A DNA stretch of 20,609 nucleotides. It comes from Rhodospirillales bacterium (GTDB lineage: Bacteria; Pseudomonadota; Alphaproteobacteria; ATCC43930; CGMCC-115725). Below the pieces are notes generated by a model. The model made no database searches and was not told the origin of the DNA. It saw nothing but the letters and a program-made list of their open reading frames with translations. The position numbers and the translations under genes were made by a program. Within the stretch, counting starts at the first letter, position 1. Every line of letters begins with the position of its first letter. Of this stretch, positions 1-7,233 are shown one piece after another. The stretch lies in assembly GCA_015654725.1 (NCBI GenBank), contig JAATGI010000438.1, positions 1 to 20,609 of the forward strand. Reading direction: 5' to 3'.

Positions 1-244
1 CGCGCGTGGCGCCGTCGCGCACATCCAAGGCAAGGAAATAGCTGTGGCTCTGCGGCGGCGTCACGATGCCGCTTTGATGCGCGCCCCGGAACGGCTCGCT
101 GGCGCGGCCGATCTCGATCGCGGGCGCGGCCTCGGCGCCGGACGCGACCGAGCCGAGCGCGGCGCCGGCAACGGCCAGGCTTCCGGCCGCGGCGAAGAGG
201 TCGCGGCGCGATGGCTTGCCTCGGTCCTTTTCCGACGCGCTCAC
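1..244 (-). CDS. efeB: EfeB-type Dyp peroxidase / deferrochelatase, N-terminal part (runs off the window)
   Basis: Only the first 81 codons are present. They start with a GTG (244-242) that overlaps the TGA of the upstream propeller gene, so the two are translationally coupled. Residues 12-17 (SRRDLF) followed by an Ala/Gly-rich hydrophobic stretch form a twin-arginine signal peptide. After it comes PFRGAHQSGIVTPPQ, close to the GxHQAGIxTPxQ signature at the start of mature EfeB/DyP proteins. EfeB proteins are periplasmic haem peroxidases that work with EfeU/EfeO in ferrous iron uptake or release iron from haem. The haem-ligand histidine lies outside the window, so activity cannot be judged. 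Its place downstream of a Fur-box-like site fits iron regulation. The family call is confident; the exact substrate is not. Confidence 0.85.
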   Translation of the reverse strand, partial: MSASEKDRGKPSRRDLFAAAGSLAVAGAALGSVASGAEAAPAIEIGRASEPFRGAHQSGIVTPPQSHSYFLALDVRDGATR

Positions 245-1389
245 CGGGCCTCGACCACCGTGTTCATGTCGTCGTCGACGTAATAGAAGCCCTTGCCGTC
301 GGGGGTCATGGCGATGCCGAAGAGATCGCCGTTGCCCGGCGGCGATTGCGCCTGATCGGCGTCGATCCATTGCGCGTAAAGCTGCTTGCCGGTGGCCGGA
401 TCGATCTCGACCAGCTGTCCGTTCAAGGCATTGCAAACGAGAAGGTGGCCGTTCGGCGCCATCGCCATCGCGAGCGGCCGCTTGAGCAGCCCGTCCTTGG
501 TGATCTCGTGGCCGGTGCCGGCGCTGGCGGTGCGCGCGACGGCGTCGGCGATCGCGATGACGCGATTGCCGACCGCGTCGGAGACATAAAGCGTGGTGCC
601 GTCGCCGGCGAGCACCAACCCGGTCGGGCCGATCATGAAGGCGTCCTTGTCGGCCTGCGCGCCCAGACCGTCCGCGATCACGGTCTCGCGGGTCACGACC
701 GGCGGCTTGCCGTCGGGGATCGAGAGTTCGAGGCGCAGCACCGTGGCTTTGTCGACGACCACGGACCCGCCGGCGGCGTCCGTCACCCCGGGCCCGGGGA
801 CGGTGCCGGCCATGCTGATGAAGAGCGTCGCCGTCGCGCCGGTGTCGATCACGGCCATGTTGCCCCATGGACCGTTGATATTCGGCCCGGCAATGATGCC
901 AGAGAGCTTGCCGTTGGCGTCGAGCACGATCAGGCAGCCCGCGCCCCTTGTCTTGGTGGTGCCATCGAGGCTCGGCGTGCTGCCGACAATGACCCAACCG
1001 CTTTTCAGCATGGTCATCGCCGTGGTCAGGCCGACACCGCCAGGGCATCCGGCAAGCTGCCTCGGCAGCTTGGCGAACAACGCGGTTTTTTTGCTCGCCG
1101 GATTGAAATCGACGATGGTCGTGCCGGCGCCCTGCAGATTCGAGATGTTGTTGAAATTGTCGATCAGCACGTCGTCCTTCTGGATCGCGCCAACCGATGC
1201 CGGCGCCACGACAATGGCGTAGGGATTGAGGTCGCCATTGTCGGGCACGGTCGAGGTCAGCGTGACATGGCGATGCACGGCTTCGAGCAAGCCCTTGGCT
1301 TCGTCGGCGCGCGCCAGCCCGGCCGGCAACGACGCCGCGGCCAGCAGCAGAAGCGCCGCCGCCGTCTTTGCCGTCACGCCATCGACCAT
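241..1389 (-). CDS. secreted beta-propeller (NHL/YncE-like) protein coupled to efeB
   Basis: The protein has 382 residues. I chose the ATG at 1389 because AAGGAG lies about 8 bases upstream and a signal peptide follows at once (AAALLLLAAASLPAGLARA). The upstream start at 1470 would add residues encoded by the Fur-box region. The mature part shows repeated blade-like segments with DP(A)TGK, GNGDLFGIAMTPDGKGFYYVDD and APNGHLLVCNALNGQLVEIDP, typical of NHL/YVTN six- or seven-bladed propellers. No enzymatic residues can be assigned. The stop codon overlaps the efeB GTG start (GTGA), so the pair is an operon. A periplasmic role next to an iron peroxidase is inferred from context only. It could be a scaffold, a metal or ligand binder, or a lactonase-like propeller. 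Confidence 0.8.
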   Translation of the reverse strand: MVDGVTAKTAAALLLLAAASLPAGLARADEAKGLLEAVHRHVTLTSTVPDNGDLNPYAIVVAPASVGAIQKDDVLIDNFNNISNLQGAGTTIVDFNPASKKTALFAKLPRQLAGCPGGVGLTTAMTMLKSGWVIVGSTPSLDGTTKTRGAGCLIVLDANGKLSGIIAGPNINGPWGNMAVIDTGATATLFISMAGTVPGPGVTDAAGGSVVVDKATVLRLELSIPDGKPPVVTRETVIADGLGAQADKDAFMIGPTGLVLAGDGTTLYVSDAVGNRVIAIADAVARTASAGTGHEITKDGLLKRPLAMAMAPNGHLLVCNALNGQLVEIDPATGKQLYAQWIDADQAQSPPGNGDLFGIAMTPDGKGFYYVDDDMNTVVEAR

Positions 1390-1438
1390 GATCCCACTCC
1401 TTCGTCTCGGCGCGGCGTTGCCGACCGCCGCGCTAAAG

Positions 1439-1465
1439 TGCGAATGCGAATGATTTGCATTTGCT
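1439..1465 (-). promoter_or_regulatory. putative Fur box upstream of the propeller-efeB operon
   Basis: Two 13-base arms flank a central G at 1452. The inner 15-mer TGCGAATGATTTGCA (1445-1459) is a 7-1-7 palindrome with one mismatch, matching the Fur consensus layout TGANAAT-N-ATTNTCA as it appears in GC-rich alphaproteobacteria. The outer hexamer copies extend it on both sides. It lies about 55 bases upstream of the chosen propeller start at 1389. No gene reads rightward from here, so repression of the minus-strand operon is the natural reading. Binding is inferred. Confidence 0.7.
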
Positions 1466-1540
1466 ATCATGAGCCTGGGCCTCGTTCAAGGTCAAATCGG
1501 CGTGTCGGCCGGTCGCGGCGGTAGGGCGGCGGGGCCGGGA

Positions 1541-3049
1541 TCAGAAAGCGATGTTGGTGCGCAGCCCGATGACGGCCGCGTCCTTGATCTTTTGGTTTGG
1601 CGCGTTCGGGTTCGGGATGCCGCCGCCGGGATTGAAAACATATTGAAAATCGGGTTGCAGCTGCCACCACGGCGTCACCTGATATTGGTAGGTGAGTTCG
1701 ATGAAGGTCTCGCCGGTTTGCGCCGGCGAAAAGGTGCCGGGGTTGTAGAAAGCGACGTCGCGGTCGAAGGCGGCGGCGCGGGCGCTGACATGGGCATAGC
1801 CCAGGCCGATGCCGGCGGTGTCGTCGGGCCGGCCGGGCAACGGGTCCTTGAGGGTGAGACCGATATTGAGGCTGAAATCGATCAGGTTGCGGTCGGTTTC
1901 GGGCGTGCCCATGGCGCGGGCGAAAAAATTCAGGATCCGGCTGTCATCGGCCTCGGATTGCCACAGCATCTGGTCGATGACGGCGTAAATGCTGTAGTTA
2001 CCGCGATGCATCAGCGGGATGCCGCTGCTCGAGGGATTGGCGAGCGAGAGGCCGCCATTGTCGAATTGCTGGTCGGCGAAGTCCTCGCTGTCATACCAGG
2101 CGCCAAGCCGATACGTACCCGAAAGCGGCCTCGATTCGCCGGATGAAACCATGCCGCCGAGCGCCGGATAGGCATATTGCAACTCGGCGATGGCGAGCAC
2201 GCCGCCATTCAGCGGAAAGCTGGTGCCGGAACGATCGGCCTGTTGCGAATCGGGGATATTGTTGTTGGGCGACGGGCTGCCGTTGAAGACGCCGGCGAGC
2301 ATTGTCAGCGAATCGGTCGGGTGCGCGCGCAACCGCACGCCCAGCGCCGACAAGGGATAGGCCGGGCCGCCGCCGGGCAGATCGGCCGACGGCACCATCG
2401 GCCAGCCGAACATGGTGTTGACGAACAGCAGCGCGTTCTGGCTCACCATGAATTCCTGGTCGAGGCTCTGTTGGCCGAGCTTCACATCGGCCGCGCCGTT
2501 GGCGAATTTTTGCTGATACCACAGCTCCCACAGGCGCAAGGCACTGTCCGCCTCGATGCCGCTCGCGGTCTGCAACGTCATGAGATTGTCGGCGCTGAGA
2601 TTGCGGCCATGGATATCGAGCGCGCTGACATTGAAGGTGCCGCCCTGCCAGCCAAAGGCGCGCTGGGTGTCGAGCTGCAGCGTCGCGGTGGTCAGGCCGT
2701 CATACTCGAACCCTTGCCGCACGCCGCCGGTCAGATTGCCGAGCACCTCGCTGGTTTCGGTGACGGAAAGAGTCATCCCGTAAACCCCGAGCCAGGTCCG
2801 CAAGCCGCCCATATCGCCCAAAAGCTGGCTGCTTCGCGCCACGCTCGACCACAGATCGAGCGCGGGCGGCGCCGCGATTTGACTCCGGTCCGCCGAACCG
2901 CCGGGATTGTCGCTCGATGGATCGGCACCGGCGGCGCCCGCATAAAGAAAAACGGTAACAGCACCGGCCGCCACCACGCCCGCCTTGAACCGCCCCGCGC
3001 GGGAGCTTGGCGCTTTTAGGCCGAGCGAAACGCCATGCCAAGACCCCAT
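1541..3049 (-). CDS. OprB-family outer-membrane porin
   Basis: The protein is 502 residues from the ATG at 3049; an upstream start at 3094 would add 15 residues. The ribosome site is weak, so the start is uncertain. An N-terminal hydrophobic segment (AGVVAAGAVTVFLYAGAAGA) is a signal peptide. The mature part has the OprB (carbohydrate-selective porin) pattern of alternating aromatic beta strands. Examples are LRLWELWYQQKF, LGQQSLDQEFM, TMFGWP, YRLGAWYDSEDF, a repeated QLQPDFQYVFNPGG near the end, and a terminal Phe as expected for BAM-dependent insertion. Family members pass sugars or small solutes. Divergent bfd and the Fur boxes upstream suggest this copy serves iron or chelate entry, which is inference. 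Confidence 0.88.
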   Translation of the reverse strand: MGSWHGVSLGLKAPSSRAGRFKAGVVAAGAVTVFLYAGAAGADPSSDNPGGSADRSQIAAPPALDLWSSVARSSQLLGDMGGLRTWLGVYGMTLSVTETSEVLGNLTGGVRQGFEYDGLTTATLQLDTQRAFGWQGGTFNVSALDIHGRNLSADNLMTLQTASGIEADSALRLWELWYQQKFANGAADVKLGQQSLDQEFMVSQNALLFVNTMFGWPMVPSADLPGGGPAYPLSALGVRLRAHPTDSLTMLAGVFNGSPSPNNNIPDSQQADRSGTSFPLNGGVLAIAELQYAYPALGGMVSSGESRPLSGTYRLGAWYDSEDFADQQFDNGGLSLANPSSSGIPLMHRGNYSIYAVIDQMLWQSEADDSRILNFFARAMGTPETDRNLIDFSLNIGLTLKDPLPGRPDDTAGIGLGYAHVSARAAAFDRDVAFYNPGTFSPAQTGETFIELTYQYQVTPWWQLQPDFQYVFNPGGGIPNPNAPNQKIKDAAVIGLRTNIAF

Positions 3050-3138
3050 CGACAGCCCCCGTTTTCTCGGCGGGTCGCGGCCCGCCGCCGGCATCGATGC
3101 CGGCCTTGTTCCCAGCCAAATCGGGCCGAGGTCGGGGC

Positions 3139-3167
3139 ACCATAATGAGAGTCATTCTTATTTGCAA
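3139..3167 (-). promoter_or_regulatory. putative promoter of the porin gene with embedded Fur box
   Basis: Reading leftward, TTGCAA (3167-3162) and TATGGT (3144-3139) are spaced by exactly 17 bases, a plausible sigma-70 pair. Between them, positions 3141-3159 match 15 of 19 bases of the classical Fur sequence GATAATGAGAATCATTATC. A repressor bound there would block RNA polymerase. Start site and binding are predicted only. Confidence 0.55.
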
Positions 3168-3216
3168 TAGCGTTTTGCGAATAATTCGCACTTTCATTCG
3201 CAAAACGAATCGCTAT
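3167..3216. promoter_or_regulatory. Fur operator array in the porin/bfd divergent promoter
   Basis: Positions 3176-3190 read TGCGAATAATTCGCA, a perfect 7-1-7 palindrome of Fur type. A perfect 12-base inverted repeat, CGTTTTGCGAAT (3171-3182) and ATTCGCAAAACG (3196-3207), overlaps it with a 13-base spacer. ATAGCG (3167-3172) and CGCTAT (3211-3216) form a further outer pair. A TATATT hexamer at 3214-3219 could be the bfd -10 element. The arrangement suggests several Fur dimers on one face of the divergent promoter. Confidence 0.7.
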
Positions 3217-3254
3217 ATTCCTGTCGTTGTCCTTCGCCGTCATGGAGCCGGTTC

Positions 3255-3458
3255 ATGTATGTCTGCGTGTGCAACGGTTTGACGTCGCGCCAGATCGAAA
3301 CGGCGGCGGCCGATCATGCCTCGACCGGTGCCATCTATCGCGCCTTGGGCGTCGCGCCGCGCTGCGGCAAATGCATTCCGACGATACGCGGCATGGTCGC
3401 CGCTCGCCGCAACGAGACCGCGTGCGAGACCGTCCCCCGCGCCGTTCCGGCGGGCTGA
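3255..3458 (+). CDS. bfd: bacterioferritin-associated ferredoxin
   Basis: The product has 67 residues, the usual size for Bfd. The four cluster cysteines are C4 and C6 (VCVCNG) and C37 and C40 (RCGKC), matching the CxC-x(30)-CxxC pattern of the Fer2_BFD fold that holds one [2Fe-2S] cluster. GGAG lies 7 bases before the ATG. In characterised bacteria Bfd docks on bacterioferritin and passes electrons through the haem to mobilise stored iron under iron limitation. The bfr gene follows 68 bases downstream, and a perfect Fur-type palindrome lies about 65-79 bases upstream, consistent with derepression in low iron. The C-terminal tail after residue 50 is poorly conserved. Confidence 0.95.
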   Translation: MYVCVCNGLTSRQIETAAADHASTGAIYRALGVAPRCGKCIPTIRGMVAARRNETACETVPRAVPAG

Positions 3459-3526
3459 AACTTTCCTGACATTCGATCGGTTCGCTTGGTATCCTTCGGG
3501 CTCGCGACCGAAAGGCGGAGGCATTC

Positions 3527-4009
3527 ATGCGCGGCGACGCCAAGACGATCGAGCATCTCAATCGCATTCTCAAAAACGAACTGACCGCCATCAATCAGTA
3601 TTTTCTCCACTCCAGGATGCTGAATCATTGGGGCGTCGGCAAGCTCGGCCATCGCGAATACGACGAATCGATCGGCGAGATGAAACACGCCGACCGGCTG
3701 ATCGACCGGATTCTGTTCTTGGAGGGTCTGCCGAATCTGCAGGATCTGGACAAGCTTCTGATCGGCGAGGAGGTGAAGGAAGTCCTCGAATGCGATTTGA
3801 AGCTCGAACACAAGGGCATCGCCGATTTGCGCGAGGCGATCGCGTTCTCGGAGACGATACGGGATTTCGTCACCCGCGATCTCTTGTCCGACATTCTCGA
3901 CAGCGAAGAGGATTCGGTCGATTTCATCGAAACCCAGCTCGGCCTGATCGACAAGATCGGAATCGATAATTACATCCAGCTCCAATCCGAGAGCGCGAAG
4001 GAATCATGA
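3527..4009 (+). CDS. bfr: bacterioferritin, variant ferroxidase site
   Basis: The product has 160 residues, standard Bfr length, with GGAGG just before the ATG. It stores iron as a 24-mer with haem at two-fold interfaces. Expected residues in E. coli numbering are present: E18, Y25, E51, H54, E94 and E127 of the di-iron centre, and M52, the haem axial ligand, within GEMKHAD. Position 130, normally His in the motif EEGH, is Ser here (EEDS). Loss of this ligand would weaken one iron site. Heteropolymeric bacterioferritins with unequal subunits are known, so a second Bfr may exist elsewhere in the genome. The bfd gene immediately upstream fits an iron-release unit. Confidence 0.95.
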   Translation: MRGDAKTIEHLNRILKNELTAINQYFLHSRMLNHWGVGKLGHREYDESIGEMKHADRLIDRILFLEGLPNLQDLDKLLIGEEVKEVLECDLKLEHKGIADLREAIAFSETIRDFVTRDLLSDILDSEEDSVDFIETQLGLIDKIGIDNYIQLQSESAKES

Positions 4010-4072
4010 CCCGGCTTGCCGCCCACAGCCTTCCGCACCATAATAGGCAATATCACTACTTGGCTGGGCAGC

Positions 4073-4318
4073 ATGGACAAGGCAATTTCCGCGGCGGATG
4101 CAAACCGCAATTTTTCGCGTCTATTGCGCGACGTGCGGCAAGGAGGAAGCTATGTGGTCACGGCGCATGGCAAGCCTGTGGCGAAGATCGTTCCGGTGAA
4201 TGAAAACGACGACTCGAGAGCGCGCGCCCGGAAGATACTGCTAACTCATTTGCAGCGGCAGAAAGCACACGATATCGGTCCTTGGACACGGGACGAGTTG
4301 TATGAGGACGCCGGGTGA
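4073..4318 (+). CDS. Phd/YefM-family antitoxin
   Basis: The product has 81 residues from the ATG at 4073. An upstream ATG at 4016 would add 19 residues that do not fit the family. The start MDKAISAADANRNFSRLL and VTAHGKPVAKIVP are typical of the Phd/YefM fold, which dimerises, binds the operator and neutralises the toxin through its C-terminal tail. The tail DIGPWTRDELYED is a common ending of antitoxins paired with PIN toxins. The stop codon overlaps the GTG start of the toxin (GTGA at 4315-4318), so the two are translationally coupled. The AT-rich stretch before it (about 4036-4060) is the likely autoregulated promoter. Confidence 0.88.
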   Translation: MDKAISAADANRNFSRLLRDVRQGGSYVVTAHGKPVAKIVPVNENDDSRARARKILLTHLQRQKAHDIGPWTRDELYEDAG

Positions 4319-4764
4319 GGGCGGCGCTCGACACCAATGTGCTGGTGTACGCCGAGGGTCTAAATGGTGAGGACAAGAAGGCGACGGCGCTGGATTTGAT
4401 TCGGCGCCTGCCGAACGGCAATGCGGTTGTATCGGCTCAAGTTCTGGGCGAATTGTTCAGCGTTCTGATACGGAAATCTCAAAAATCGACGAACGAAGCA
4501 CGCGCGGCGGTACTTCGTTGGCATGATGCTTTTCCCGTTTCGCCAATCTCCGCGGCGACTGTTCTTTCCGCTGTCGATCTGGCCATCGATCATCGACTTG
4601 GGATTTGGGACGCCGTCATTTTAAGCGCTTCGGCGGATGCCGATTGCCGCGTTTTGCTCACCGAAGATTTGCACGAAGGATTCACTTGGCGCGGCGTGAC
4701 CGTGATCAATCCATTTGCGTCAAGGCCGCATCCGCTGATGGCGGCACTGTTCGATCCGGGCTAA
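4315..4764 (+). CDS. PIN-domain toxin (VapC-like ribonuclease)
   Basis: The product has 149 residues from a GTG overlapping the antitoxin stop. The acidic PIN residues are visible: D6 in LDTNVLVYAE, E46 in VLGELF, D99 in GIWDAVILSAS, and E117/D118 in LLTEDLHEG. VapC-like toxins are Mg-dependent endoribonucleases cutting tRNA or rRNA to stop translation; the target here is unknown. Codon use is less GC-biased than in neighbouring genes, consistent with acquisition by transfer. The TAA stop (4762-4764) overlaps the stop codon of the convergent aminotransferase gene. Confidence 0.9.
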   Translation: MRAALDTNVLVYAEGLNGEDKKATALDLIRRLPNGNAVVSAQVLGELFSVLIRKSQKSTNEARAAVLRWHDAFPVSPISAATVLSAVDLAIDHRLGIWDAVILSASADADCRVLLTEDLHEGFTWRGVTVINPFASRPHPLMAALFDPG

Positions 4765-5936
4765 ACGTTCTTCTCCAACCTCCGCGCGGCTTCTTCCAGC
4801 ACGGATTCTTTCTTGCTGAAACAGAATCGGATCAGGTGATTGGGCGTGTCGTTTCCCTCGGGGTGATAAAACACGCTCAAGGGGATCGCCGCGACACCGG
4901 CCTTCGCCGTCAAATGCCGGCAGAAATCGTAGTCGGAGCCATTGAAACCGAGGCCGGAAATATCCGAGGTGATGAAATAGGTGCCGTGGCACGGCAGCGT
5001 CGCAAGCCCGACGCGGTCGAGCGCGGCGCGGAGGAAATCGCGCTTGCCCTGCTGCTCGGCGGCGAGGCCGGCGAAATAGGCATCAGGCATCGCCAACCCC
5101 ATCGCCACCGCGTATTGCAACGCGCCGTTGGTGGCGAAGGTGACGAATTGATGCGCCTTCTCCACCGCCGAGACCAGCCGCGCCGGGCCCGAGACATAGC
5201 CAACCTTCCAGCCGGTGAGCGAGAAGGTCTTGCCGGCGGAGCCGATGCGCAAGGTACGCTCGCGCATGCCGGGCAAGGTCGCGAGCGGAACATGGCCGTG
5301 GCCGTCGAAGGTCAGATGTTCATAGACCTCGTCGCACACGGCATAAGCATCGTGCGATTTGACCGCGTCGGCGATCCATTCAAGCTCGGCGCGGCCGAAC
5401 ACCTTGCTCGCCGGATTCATCGGCGTGTTGAGCAGGACGAGCTTGGTCTTGTCGGTGAAGGCGGCTTCGAGCGCCGCGCGGGCGAAACTCCAATCGGGCG
5501 GTGTCAGCGAAATCGGCCGCGCCGTGGCGCCCGCCTGTGTCACCATCGGCAGATAGGAATCGTAAAACGGCGCGAACATCACCACCTCGTCGCCGGGCGA
5601 CAGAAGCGCCATCAGGCAATCGGCGATGGCCTCGGTCGCGCCCGACGTGACGATCACCTCGCTCTTCCAATCGTAATCGAGGCCATGGAAGCGCTTGTCA
5701 TGCGCGGCGACGGCCTGGCGCAGTTCGGGTACGCCGGGCATGGCGGCATATTGGTTGGGGCCGGCGATGAGGCGGCGCGCGGCCTCGGCGCGGATCGCCT
5801 CCGGCCCGTCGGTGTCGGGAAAGCCCTGGCCGAGATTGACCGCGCCATGCTCTTGGGCGAGCGCCGACATCACCGTGAACACGGTGGTGCCGAGGGCGGC
5901 GAAGTTCGGGTTGGGGGGCCTGGCGGGCGCGGCCAT
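4761..5936 (-). CDS. PLP-dependent class I/II aminotransferase
   Basis: The product has 391 residues. The PLP lysine is K236 in SAGKTFSLTGWKVGY. Upstream motifs include NLGQGFPDTDGP, GPNQYAAMPGVPELR, TSGATEAI and NTPMNPASKVF, typical of the fold-type I family containing YbdL (methionine aminotransferase) and kynurenine/glutamine transaminase-like enzymes. It transfers an amino group from an amino acid to a 2-oxo acid in the cytoplasm; the substrate cannot be fixed from sequence. The ATG at 5936 lies 10 bases from the end of the solute-binding gene upstream, so the two are probably one operon. Import of an amino acid or related compound for transamination is an inference. Confidence 0.9.
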   Translation of the reverse strand: MAAPARPPNPNFAALGTTVFTVMSALAQEHGAVNLGQGFPDTDGPEAIRAEAARRLIAGPNQYAAMPGVPELRQAVAAHDKRFHGLDYDWKSEVIVTSGATEAIADCLMALLSPGDEVVMFAPFYDSYLPMVTQAGATARPISLTPPDWSFARAALEAAFTDKTKLVLLNTPMNPASKVFGRAELEWIADAVKSHDAYAVCDEVYEHLTFDGHGHVPLATLPGMRERTLRIGSAGKTFSLTGWKVGYVSGPARLVSAVEKAHQFVTFATNGALQYAVAMGLAMPDAYFAGLAAEQQGKRDFLRAALDRVGLATLPCHGTYFITSDISGLGFNGSDYDFCRHLTAKAGVAAIPLSVFYHPEGNDTPNHLIRFCFSKKESVLEEAARRLEKNV

Positions 5937-5946
5937 CGCGCAGGCC

Positions 5947-7146
5947 TCAATGCCCGGCCATGACGTCGCCGACCTGCTTCCAATACTGGCCGTCGAATTG
6001 TTCCATGGCCGCCTCGACGATCGGTATCAGGCGGCCGTGGCTGGTGAAAAAGCCGACGCCCGGCAACAGCCCGACCGGGTGGAAATCCTTGAGATTGGTT
6101 GCCTGCGCCAGGATGTTCTCGCGCGACAGATCGTCGCCGCATTGTTTCAGGGTTTGCACCAGCGCCTGGGCGAGGACATAGCCGAACACGTAATAGAGAT
6201 CGTCGCGTTTGCCGCCCGGCATGTATTTGTCCAGCAACTCGTTATAGGGCTTGAGGCTGCCGTCCTCGGTCCAGCGCGGGTCGCTCGGGTCCATATAACT
6301 CGCGGCGGTGACGAGGCCCTTGAGCTTGTCCAAGCCGACGGTCTCCAAAAGGCCGATCGAGGAGGACGGGCTGGCGATGAAACGGATCGGGTGCCAGTCG
6401 AGCGCGTCGATCTTCCCCAACGTGCGCACGGCATAGGGCGGCGACACGCCCAACAACACGGCATCGGCGCCGGTGTCCTTCAAAGCGGTAATGGCCTGGT
6501 CGAGCCCGTCGCCGTTCTCCTCGAAATGCGCTTCGCCGACGACGCGGTTGGCGTAATTCGCGCGCATCCCTTCCTTGAGGCCGTTGAGATAGGTCAGACC
6601 GAATTCGTCGTTCTGATAAAGCACGGCCACTTTCGCCGCCGGCGTCTCGACCAACATGTAGCGGCCGAAAATCTGCGCCTCGATGCGAAAGATCGGCATG
6701 CCGCCCACGGTCCAGGGAAATTGCTTCGGATCGGCCGCCTCCTCCGAGGTGCTGGCGATAAAAAGCTGCGGCACATGCTGCTCGTTGAGATAAGGCCGGA
6801 TGGCGGCGTTCTGCGGGCCGCCGGTGGTGCCGAAAATCAGCGCGACCCGCTCCTCTTCCACCAGCTTCTTGGTCAGTTCGAGGGTTTGCGCCGGATTGAA
6901 GCGGTCATCGAGGCTGATGAGATTGATCTTGCGGCCATTGATCCCGCCTTGATCGTTGATCATGTGGAAATAGGCCATTTCGATGCGCGGCATGCTCGAG
7001 GCGAGCGGCGAGCCCAGGCCCGAATAAGGCGCGGTCTGGCCGATCTTGATCTCGGTCGCGGTGACGCCGGGCGCGTTTTCCGCCCCTGCCGGCGCTACGC
7101 CCGCCAGAAAGACCAACGTCACGGCCAACGCGAATAGCGGTTTCAT
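5947..7146 (-). CDS. branched-chain amino acid-type ABC transporter substrate-binding protein
   Basis: The product has 399 residues from the ATG at 7146. Longer upstream readings cross the divergent promoter and lactonase-like gene and are rejected. A clear signal peptide (LFALAVTLVFLAGVAPAGA) is followed by TEIKIGQTAPYSG, then a long Peripla_BP_6 (LivJ/AmiC-like) type I fold. Visible signatures include INDQGGINGRKI, LVEEERVALIFGTTGG and VAVLYQNDEFG. It should bind an amino acid, amide or short organic acid in the periplasm. No permease or ATPase gene is nearby, so it is an orphan component. It lies directly upstream of the aminotransferase and divergent from the lactonase-like gene, 87 bases away. 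Confidence 0.9.
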   Translation of the reverse strand: MKPLFALAVTLVFLAGVAPAGAENAPGVTATEIKIGQTAPYSGLGSPLASSMPRIEMAYFHMINDQGGINGRKINLISLDDRFNPAQTLELTKKLVEEERVALIFGTTGGPQNAAIRPYLNEQHVPQLFIASTSEEAADPKQFPWTVGGMPIFRIEAQIFGRYMLVETPAAKVAVLYQNDEFGLTYLNGLKEGMRANYANRVVGEAHFEENGDGLDQAITALKDTGADAVLLGVSPPYAVRTLGKIDALDWHPIRFIASPSSSIGLLETVGLDKLKGLVTAASYMDPSDPRWTEDGSLKPYNELLDKYMPGGKRDDLYYVFGYVLAQALVQTLKQCGDDLSRENILAQATNLKDFHPVGLLPGVGFFTSHGRLIPIVEAAMEQFDGQYWKQVGDVMAGH

Positions 7147-7233
7147 CTGGTTAATCCGATCCCCCGACAAGGCTTTACGCGATTGACGGGGCGATGCCAA
7201 GGATCGAAGCTTCAGGCTCGTTTGGAGAGAGCC

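Noticed and set aside
211..1524. Long plus-strand open frame (437 codons) opposite the propeller gene
   Set aside because: The protein is Arg/His/Gly-rich with no domain. It is an antisense shadow of a high-GC gene that has a signal peptide and recognisable repeats.
4605..5963. Long plus-strand frame opposite the aminotransferase
   Set aside because: It overlaps a full aminotransferase with intact motifs; composition is typical of an antisense shadow.
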